From Timema cristinae (taxonomy: Eukaryota; Arthropoda; Insecta; Phasmatodea; Timematidae), in NCBI GenBank assembly GCA_039000515.1, contig JBCFYV010000012.1:35912506-35976505 (forward strand): a stretch of DNA of 64,000 nucleotides, written 5' to 3'. A program made the position numbers and the translations under genes. Below are positions 55,805 to 64,000 of this stretch, piece after piece. Under the pieces are notes generated by a model. It saw only the letters and a program-made list of their open reading frames with translations. It ran no database searches and had not been told where the DNA came from. Each line of letters starts with the position of its first letter. Position 1 is the first letter of the stretch.

Positions 55805-56077
55805 ATTATTATTAGCACCGCGTCTTACTACCCATTCGGGTTATACGCACTTACGCTAATGTGTAATGGTAGGGTGATTGTGAGATGAAATGAAGGACTA
55901 CAGTTTAACGTGGAATCCGAAGCACGGTGGAGGCCTGGCATTCCCCACATTCACAAGATGTCTTGTCAGAAGTGAAGGAAGGGTTTGGTAATCAGATAAA
56001 TCTTGCCGGGACCGAGGATTGAACCCCGGCCGCCAGCACAGAAGTCTGACACCTTACCCCTAGACCACCAGGTCACC
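55805..56077 (-). mobile_element. SINE family A, full length
   Basis: (ATT)n, tail, body and complete head ending in CCAGGTCACC. Both flanks are AATAATAA, so the exact target duplication is obscured by the microsatellite. Confidence 0.92.
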
Positions 56078-56339
56078 AATAATAATAAATATAATTTCAA
56101 AAGTTACTTATAACAGCCTTTAGGTAGCATAGTAACCTAAATTTGCTACTATAATATTTGTAAAATAATCTAATGTGCCTTACAATCTTGGAGTAAAATA
56201 TATCTTAAAATGTGCCTTAGACAGGAATGGCCTTGGAAGGTGATCCTTTCCAGGGAGAGTTAAAAAACACCATAAAAGACCACAATGGCCTATCTGAATC
56301 TATACACATTTATTTAAAGTCGAAACACTTAGCAACTTG

Positions 56340-56595
56340 TCCAGGTTATACACATATATATGATAATTACTCTAATGGGATAGGGATGAGGAAGGAAGCA
56401 CTTTTTAGTTAATAGCTAGCATTTGCTTGGAAGGAGAGTTGGGAACCATTTAGGAAAACCACCCACATTAGACCCGACCGGGATTCGAACCCCGATCTCC
56501 CCGTCATCAGTGGCAATTCTCGTTTTCCCATGAACATTATTTTAAGGCCCATCTAATACGAGAGAGCCTTAGACCATTCAACCACTAAAGTGTAT
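56340..56595 (-). mobile_element. SINE, Leu/Ser-like family (well kept)
   Basis: TAATTACTCTAATGGGATAG, GGAGAGTTGGGAACCATT, TAGGAAAACCACCCACATTA, B box complement CCGGGATTCGAACCCCGATC, CCGTCATCAGTGGCA, and head complement CTTAGACCATTCAACCACTA. A short insertion lies near 56520-56555. Confidence 0.72.
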
Positions 56596-56836
56596 TATAT
56601 AATAAGTATCGTTTTATGTTGAGTGCAAGGGAAGAGAACCCCGGTTCGATCATTAATAATATATAGTTTCAAAAACTTAGCTCTCTCTGGGGAATGATTT
56701 TCCAGTTGGCCTAGAATAACCTCGTCCATTTCTGAGCAGAAACAATAATATATAATTATTAAATAAGATTTCTTTAGTTTCACTATATGGTAAATTAATA
56801 ATAACCACAAATTTACTAGCACCGATGAATGCACAC

Positions 56837-58649
56837 CAGTGCTCGAATTTGGTTGGAATGCATTGGAAGGACGTTCCGGTTGATACGAAAAAATATTACG
56901 AGCGTTCTGGTTGATAAAACACAAGCTTAAAGCGTTCCGTCTGCACACTAGAACGCTACTTCTTCGTTCTTACTATTGTTTTCCAAAAGGATCTCTATTC
57001 TAATCTGAACGAACCCAGATCCTACTATTTGTCTGCAAAGTGCATTGGATTTTGAACGAACCTAAATGATACTTACTATGTATCTGTATAGTGTATTGAA
57101 TTTAGTATTTCAATGGGTTACCAAGAGTATTAAAAGACAATTACATAAACACTAATATTTTACAGATGTTAACCGAAAAGGGCATTTGCGTTTCTGTTCG
57201 TAGGTAGAAGATTCCTGCCTTCCGTTTCACATTGTCTTACAAAGTGTAAATAACGTGCATACCTACGTGAAGTTTTTAACTCTGTGCCACAAGAAAAAAA
57301 AAACACATTTTGTAAGCATATATTTCTTTTTATAAATTATGTTTCGCTTAAGTTTTATAACTAAACATTTTTTCTTCAAAATATTTATTGCATCGAATGA
57401 AATGAAAAATGACAAATGGTGTCCTTTTGTTGGCGGCTAAATCTTTAGAAATGTTAAGCGTATTTAATAAAAACTGAGCTTGCTCAGTATAGTAAGAATT
57501 TACATGCAAATCAAGTCCCAATATGTAATGTCTAAAATATGCAAATGCATACGAAATTCCATCACGCAAGTCATACTGCCAATATTTGTTTAAAAAAATA
57601 CTGCCCTTGTGTGGTCCGAAATAATACTTGAATAAATTAAAATTTGCATGTAATAGAAAGCGAATCACCACGATAGGCCTAGTAAGTCGGTGGCTGAAAC
57701 AAACCTACACTCGAGTTGTCACGTGGAGAAACAAGAGTAGGGAAAAGAGGTTATCCGGGAAAGAGTAGGAGTACAGGGAGTACATGAGATAGTAGAGGAA
57801 GCAAGAATGAGATGGTATGGACATGTAAGGAAAATACCTCAAGAGAGGCCAAGAAAGAGATGGGAGAGCAGATAACAGAAATAGTTTAAGTGAGAGGGGA
57901 AGAATGGAAGAAATTAAAGGAGGAAGAATGGTGGAAGAATAAAGGTAGATGGAGGCATTTTACTAAAGTGACCCAGCCACAGGGTGGAAACAGTTGATGC
58001 TGCTGATGATTATTATGATAATGAAAAAGGGCTCTACATTAAATAATGGAATATCTGGTTGTTTCTGCCAATTTAATGAAGTGTTTGTTACAAAACATTT
58101 TTACATTGAAACTACATTTTCATATGGCTTAAATAATAATAATTCTTAACATTCGCATATTAATTTTTTATAACAATGTAAAACAAATAATTCTTCAAAT
58201 TTTCTGCTGCAGTATTTTTCCTCTTCTGTATCAACATTTTGTATGAAGAAACTCCTTTTTGAACTCCTTTTTACTTCACTAGAAGTGATTGGGGAATGTT
58301 TTCATATTTATCTAACTGTAATTAAATTAATTTCAATATAGTATTTTTCTTCACAAATGATAGGTATTCTTCAAATGCGTCGATGTTTCAAGTGTTATTT
58401 TTTACAAGAATTAAAGAGATGTGAAACAACAATGTAATGTTTATATTTTATAGCTAACAAGATGTAATTACTAAGTCTTATGCTGAAAATAATTAGTTTT
58501 GAATTTGATTATAAATTATTTTAGTTAATAATGAATGTTATATGGTTTTAAGCTATGTAATATTTTGTTATGCTGTAAAATAGATTAAGGAATTATTGGT
58601 CGTTAATTGTTACCGTTCTGGTTGTTAAAATTTCCCAATTTGAGCACTG
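56837..58649. mobile_element. 1.8-kb hAT-like relic
   Basis: The left end CAGTGCTCGAATTTGG (56837) mirrors the complement of CCAATTTGAGCACTG (ending 58649). Flanks ATGCACAC (56829-56836) and GTACACAC (58650-58657) match at 6 of 8 positions, the hAT duplication length. GTTCYGGTTG words occur just inside both ends (about 56875 and 58616). Internal frames (for example 57348-57671, minus) carry no transposase motif I recognise. A LINE fragment is nested inside. Confidence 0.6.
57715..58025 (+). mobile_element. 5'-truncated LINE, C-terminal ORF2 fragment
   Basis: One frame gives ERVGVQGVHEIVEEARMRWY then GHVRKIPQERPRKRWES, the typical 'R-x-RW-x-GHV-R-M...RPR-RW' tail that follows reverse transcriptase in several LINE clades. 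Stops follow, then GGAAACAGTTGATGCTGCTG and ATGATTATTATGATAATG at the 3' end. Only the last 300 bp is present; clade not assigned. Confidence 0.65.
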
Positions 58650-59534
58650 GTACACACTAAAGCAGACTTAAAAAATTAGTGGGGAACTAGACATTTATTA
58701 GAAATTATGAATGAACAATGTCTCAGAGACAGATATTAAAATTCTGGTTTAATGTTAGATGTGCTGTGTTAGGTTAAGCTAGTGTAGGTTCTTAGGACCA
58801 CTCTTTCATAATGGTTATAAGCACTCTGTCATGCGTATCGTGTTCTGTATTCGTACGTAGGAGTAATTTATAAATTATTAGAGTTATGATGGGTTAAATA
58901 GCCAGGGGCGGCTTAAGGGCCGGGCGAACCAGGTGGCTGCCAGGGACGTCAGACTGAGGGAGCGTCAAACAGAGCACCAACCTAACCTAACATGACTTGG
59001 GAATGATATGAAAATAATTCCCAAACGTCACAACTCCAAGCATAACGTAACCTGAGTGTACTAGAGGAGTTGATAGGCATAACACTCATTCACTTTGTGA
59101 TACTAACATGAAATTTGACAAAGTGGTATAGATTTTTTTGGGGAATATAATGGGGTATAGTGCCAATCTTAAAAAGTTAATTAACATCCGTTATCTTGAA
59201 AAATGACACCCCAAGAAGGTCTTTTGCTATTATTTCTTAAATCATTTACTAAATCAAAATTAAAGAGGCAAAAATTGTCTGCAAAACATGTTCATGGTGG
59301 CTACAAAACTTGCATTAAAACATTCCCTGACATTTCCAAGTATATAAAAAAAAATTCTCGGCTCTACCTATTTACTATTTTTCTCGGTGAATGGCATTTT
59401 CTCACTTATTTAATAGATTATATATTTTCAAAAACAATCCTAATAGCTACAAAAGTTAAAATTATTTTCGAGTATTTAATGTTTTAGGTATTATTTATGT
59501 GTCTGTGTAAATGAGTTATAAAACAAACACTGTG
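58650..59534. other. Unassigned; single hAT-like end at about 58901
   Basis: CAGGGGCGGCTTAAGGGCCG looks like one terminus of a hAT element (a GGCGGCTT-type end), but no partner end was found. The frame at 59203-59487 is Lys-rich and unrecognised. Confidence 0.3.
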
Positions 59535-59538
59535 TAAC

Positions 59539-60986
59539 TGTAACGTTGATTGACATCAACATTACAAGCATGAAGGATATATTGGCGAATGAACACTATT
59601 TCAACAACACCGAAGAATAAACAATATTGTACTCACCAAGAAGTGCCCCGTTTCTCGGCTAGTGTGTCTCGACTCTCGTTAAACAACATCCCTGTTCGCG
59701 AGCACTTTTTCTGCACCGAGTGTGAAAAAAGACTAAACGAGTGAAAGGTGTGGCACATTGAGCGTGAGGTCGCCCGTTGCATGATGGGAATAACCTCGTG
59801 ATAGACACGTGATGTTCTACGCGGCCCTCCAATGATCTAGTTGTTTCCTTTGGTGACTTACGACCCCTTCCCTCTGTTCCGTGTGATTGTTCTTTGATGT
59901 TCTTTTGTTTCCCCTATGTTCCCCTCCCCTCAGAGAATAACGGTTTATATACGGGTTCTGTTAGTGTTGTAAAGTCACTTCTTGAATCAACCGTGTCGCT
60001 AGACACTTGATCTAGGATGGTATTTTTTCCCAAGGTATATACAAAATTAATTGTGGGCTTACTTTCTGTTATTTTGGGTTAAATCAGTATTTTTTGTAAA
60101 CATGATGAATTACGTAGCCCAACGTGTCGTAATATATTTTATTACAGGTTAAATGTATTATTGGGAGTTTTTGCCCTTCCGGCGTGGTAAATAATGGTTA
60201 AAACCATGAGGGACATTATCTCTTTGTATTTTTTTGATCTTACATCTTTTAAGGCGTAATGCCTGGATAATATGGGAAATGTTTATAGCCCTTAAGGCTA
60301 AATATTGTTTGTACTTATTTTTTATGGCTAAGTCCATGATTTACTATCTCCTTTTAAAAGATAGATTTTGGTTGTCATAAATAGTTGTGATTTTAAATTG
60401 AATTTTCTAAGTCATATGATTCAATCCGATTTTGAAACGCGGATTGTTGGCCTGTGGCAGCTAGTTATTGTTGTCATTATACTGAGGGTTGCCGCGGAGA
60501 CCCATAGAGAAGTTATATATTAATCTTGGAAATAATTGTTAGGACAAATGTTGTTATGGCAACGGTACAACAGTATTATCATGGGCATAACCCTGTTCTT
60601 CATATATCTATATAAATATATATTTTTGTTTATTGTTACCTATATTCATATATATATATATATCTATTGTTATATTAAATAAATAAATATTTATTTACTT
60701 CACATGCGATCTTTAATTTACTATTGCAGGTAAAAAAGTCATTGTCTTTACTCTAAGGATTCTCGCCTCTTTTCCCCCCTTGACTGATAGTACAAAATAA
60801 CGGGTGATGGTTGGGAAGGCTTCATGACAGCAAATTGTTGTATAGGTCAGACTGAAGACCTATTCGCATTTATGTGGTCCTACTGCTCTTCTGCAATTAA
60901 TCATTTGCTATTTTTTTTAAGGCCCTCTTTAGTTTATGTATATGTGCGCCTGTCCTTGTCCATTAGAGGAGAAGGAGGGCGGTACA
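59539..60986 (+). mobile_element. Solo LTR-like repeat, copy 2
   Basis: Homologous to 20411-22121. It starts TGTAACGTTGATTGACATCA and ends GGAGGGCGGTACA, flanked by an exact 4-bp duplication TAAC (59535-59538 and 60987-60990). The best-conserved core (59625-59990) includes AAGAAGTGCCCCGTTTCTCG and the TATA-like TTTATATACGGG. 1,448 bp. TG...CA ends plus a 4-bp duplication and no coding sequence fit a solo LTR. Confidence 0.68.
59945..59951 (+). promoter_or_regulatory. TATA-like motif, LTR copy 2
   Basis: TTATATACGGGTTCTG at the position equivalent to 20815 in copy 1. Position-conserved between diverged copies. Confidence 0.35.
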
Positions 60987-60990
60987 TAAC

Positions 60991-62289
60991 CAACTCATGT
61001 TCAAACATTAGCATAAATATACGCAACGCATTTTGTTAACATTGGGAAACCAAATCTCTCACTTTTGTTTAAATGTTTAGGAGCAAAATTAGTCAAGTAT
61101 AAAAATTCCCTGATTTTTCCTAATTTTGTTTTAAATTCTCTGACATGGCTCTGTTTTCCCTGGCATTAAAAAAATCCCTGATTTTTCCAGGCTTTTCCCT
61201 CTCTGTAGCCGCCATGATGTTCTAATAGTTTTCTTTGTAATCATAACCATTTACGTAGTGAAGCGTTTGTACTACTGTATGATAACCATTTATGGAATTT
61301 CCCCTTCATATTATTTTCATGTCACTCCTATGTTACGTTAGGTTTGGAGTGGTTAGGTTTAGCATGGGGATAGAAAAAATTATTTTTTTTGAGGAGGGGA
61401 GAGGTGTGTGTGTGTTAAAAACCGTAAGTTTATGACGTTAAGACTGACTATTAAAACCTTAGAAATAAGAACATTGTTATTTTATACACTAGTGGCGGAA
61501 CTTTATTTGTGTTAGTGGGCGAGAATGGATAAAAACAATTCTCTCCCCCAATTAAGGTTAGAAAGTGGAATGATCTTATTCACTATTTTAAATGGTCCTC
61601 GTTTAGAGAATTTTTGAAAATCAGACTCTCTTAACAGCTATTTAAAATTCCCCAAAATATTTTGAAATTTAAGTTATTAAAAGGAGGGCATAAGATGCAA
61701 TTAAAAAAAAATCGATAAGAACCTTCATTAACCTAAATATTTTATAGATTTAAGTTCCGGTTCTGGTTCATAAGACATTTTTAGGGTTCCTCTTCTGTTC
61801 TGTTTCCTTAAAAGTAACTGTTTGAGTTATCGATGTTAGGTCCGGTTCCGGTTTGACTCCCTGGTTGCAGGCGTGTGCGGCGTCGTGCCCGCCTCCCACC
61901 GTTTTCCACACCCGTCAACGTGCCACACACGCGCTCGTCTCACGTCACATATGATACCTAGCTTAAGAAGGTAGTATAGCTCGAACCAGACATAGCATCG
62001 TGGTGTGGTTTTGTGTATTCGTATTTAGAAAACAGTGGAATTGAGAAGAGTTAAACAGTTTAACATACTATTTTAAATGATACAACAAAATAATAAAAAC
62101 TTTAGAAAAAAAATCTGTTAAAATTCCCAAATTCACTGTTGTCAAATTAAAAATACATAAAACCACACTTATATACGTTTTATGGTTCGAGAGTAGTCGT
62201 GTATCTAATATCCTGATTAATTGGTCGTGAGATGGTCTCGTTAAGATTTGCAATCGACATACCTTAGACCTTGGCTGTCTGTTTTAAAT
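60991..62289. other. Unassigned; GC-rich patch at 61865-61950
   Basis: TTTTTCCAGGCTTTTCCCTC near 61180 looks like a hAT-type sub-terminal sequence. The CpG-rich patch (GCAGGCGTGTGCGGCGTCGT and onward) reads as no known protein. Confidence 0.35.
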
Positions 62290-62475
62290 CAATTTATTAG
62301 CATTTTATTTGGAGTATTTAAATCACGCTTTTTGAAATGACCAATTTTATGCCACCGAGTTCCATACACTCATCACTGTGGAAACATTTCACCAAATATT
62401 TTTTTTTACCGGCTGTGCTAGGAATCAAACTAGGAAATCTTAGCCCATAGACAGAGGTGCTACCAACGGGACTAA
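62290..62475 (-). mobile_element. SINE family D
   Basis: The complement of 62405-62475 has GTTGGTAGCACCTCTGTCTA and AGTTTGATTCCTAGCACAGC (A and B boxes). The body shares TTTCACCAAATA / CATCACTGTGGAAACATTTC with the copies at 32890 and 38000. Confidence 0.5.
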
Positions 62476-62579
62476 AGTTTCGGATGAAATATGTTCTTAA
62501 AAAGTCAGAAAATCTCTTAAGCTGAATATAAACTCGCGTTCAAAACGCCGGAACGTTCGCCCACTTTTTATTGGATCCA

Positions 62580-62790
62580 TGTTTCACTACCCTTCCGGGC
62601 TATACAAACACCTCCCACCACTGGCATTTAATTACGTTAATGGGGTAAGGATGAGGAAGGTATAATTTGAAGGATAAAACCCGTGTTTGTGTGAAGGAGG
62701 AGTGTGAACACATTTGAAGGAAAACCACCTTCAGTATACCAGCCTGGGATTCGAACCCTGGCCTTCTTGTCACAGGGAAACCATACAAGA
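62580..62790 (-). mobile_element. SINE, Leu/Ser-like family
   Basis: CACTACCCTTCCGGGCTATA, AATTACGTTAATGGGGTAAG, CCGTGTTTGTGTGAAGG, AAAACCACCTTCAGTATACC, B box complement GGGATTCGAACCCTGGCC, CTTGTCAC. The 5' head is lost. Confidence 0.65.
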
Positions 62791-62794
62791 TGAG

Positions 62795-64000
62795 CTTGAT
62801 GTTTATTTAGTTTATTTAGTAGGTCTACCAATGTTCAGTACGAAGCAAAGTGCACGAGTTTTTAGACCGTTGAATACAGTTTAGATGGAAACAAGATAAC
62901 ATTGGAAATATTTATCAATGCAGTTGGCCGACCTGCTCACTATTATATTTTATAAACAGACTACTCTGGCAGATTTCCAAGTGTGTACGTGGAAATCTCT
63001 TCAATAAAAGAGTAGGTTGTATGTGAAGGGTCAGCCACGACGCTTTGAATGAGAGGTCAGATTCACACGTTCACCGAAAATAGAAGATTCTGCTTTGGTG
63101 GCTCAGAAATTCACAAGCTAGAAGAAACGTATGTTGACCCATGGTGCTTTGCAACACAAACAAGAGATAGCTCTTTACCGACATGTTTTATTTCCTAGCG
63201 CATACATAGATATTCAAGATTAATAATAAAATTAATGTTTCAAGTTAGTGTGTTGTGTCATGAAACAAATTTAAACAGGATAAGACTTAAATATTATGGT
63301 TCTCATTTTACGAGTGATTAATAAATCCAACAGGTGATGTATAAGTCATTCACGAGCTAAGTTTACCTGGATGACAGCTCTAAATGTTACTAGAAGTAAT
63401 CCCTAATATATCACTTCGTCAACAGCTGACATCTATCACTTTGGATCACTCTAATGAAAACAGATGGTAATATATTAATCTGATAGTTAACCACAGTAAT
63501 TTAGGACAATATTATTTATATATTTATTTGAGGTCGGACACAAAGATTATTTATAGTTTTATTCCCCTTAAAAAAAATATTAACACCACTTTCACAAAAA
63601 CTTCTAACGAACATAGCTTCAAAATAGCTACTGACGAATCTAAACCATATGATTGAAGATAACGGTAAACAAGTTTTTTACAATGATGCAGACACGCAGT
63701 TGATGAAAACATTTATTCAGTTAAATATTTCAAAATACGATAAAATAATCATAAAATTATTTATTGTATGTAAAAAAATGACAACAATTTTCTCTTTTCC
63801 AAGTAAATACGATGCCCGTATTAAAAGATATTGATGTGTGCACTATATTACACAAAATCAGTAACGTTCCAAAACGAAAAATAAGTACTTTTAATTATGT
63901 TTACAATATTGTTTCGAGTTGGATAAAAAGAAATGATTTAAAAAAATGAAATAGTATGAGAAAACTTAAGTTATATATTTCATTTAAAATAACATAAACA
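62795..64000. other. AT-rich DNA, nothing recognised
   Basis: No further CNG exon, RNA gene or element identified to the window end. Confidence 0.5.

Noticed and set aside
20411..60986. The two LTR-like copies as the two ends of one retrotransposon
   Set aside because: They are 39 kb apart, have different flanks, diverge considerably, and the sequence between them contains no gag/pol.
61860..61950. A possible upstream CNG exon in a GC-rich patch
   Set aside because: The minus-strand translation shows no CNG pore, S6 or C-linker motif and no matching splice sites.

Overview
The window looks like nuclear DNA from an arthropod, most likely an insect with a large, repeat-rich genome. It is AT-rich, has almost no long open reading frames, and is packed with eukaryotic mobile elements: tRNA-derived SINEs, hAT, Tigger/pogo and P-type DNA transposons, an R1-clade LINE and solo LTR-like copies. 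The only host gene I can support is on the minus strand: two exons of a cyclic-nucleotide-gated (CNG) channel whose residues match arthropod alpha-type subunits. I cannot name the species.

The two exons are 52758-52910 (end of the C-linker and start of the cyclic-nucleotide-binding domain) and 45342-45479 (beta-roll up to the phosphate-binding cassette FGEIS). Both are phase 1 to phase 1, have good splice sites and join in frame across a 7,278-bp intron. Exons before and after them were not found, so the rest of the window reads as flanking introns or neighbouring intergenic DNA.

Layout. 1-7 kb: an 800-bp hAT element with 8-bp target duplication, a long-inverted-repeat element, a (CA)n tract and a broken R1-clade LINE lying between CA-rich tracts. 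8-20 kb: many degraded SINEs, a hAT transposase scrap and a nested LINE-in-SINE insertion. 20-31 kb: a solo LTR-like copy, a dead Tigger/pogo transposase, a dead P-element-type transposase split by a SINE, and MITEs. 31-41 kb: SINEs and plain AT-rich DNA. 41-44.5 kb: a 57-bp satellite, then a 53-bp minisatellite of about 42 units inside a hAT-like element. 45-53 kb: the CNG exons and their intron. 53-64 kb: more SINEs, a 1.8-kb hAT relic and a second LTR-like copy.

The most unusual structure is in the CNG intron. Its 5' end carries about 16 tandem copies (about 64 bp each) of the exon end plus donor site; eight keep an intact donor. Its 3' end carries three further, decayed copies (about 142 bp each) of the acceptor site plus exon start, all keeping CAG|GTG. 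Both splice junctions of one intron have therefore been independently multiplied into the intron, giving decoy splice sites whose use would introduce early stops.

A second theme is the SINEs. At least three families with different tRNA-like heads (Glu/Asp-like, a GTGGCGTAGTTGG type, and a Leu/Ser-like type) end in the same roughly 38-nt hairpin-containing tail followed by (TAA)n. This suggests mobilisation by one partner LINE. Clean target-site duplications mark many of the copies.
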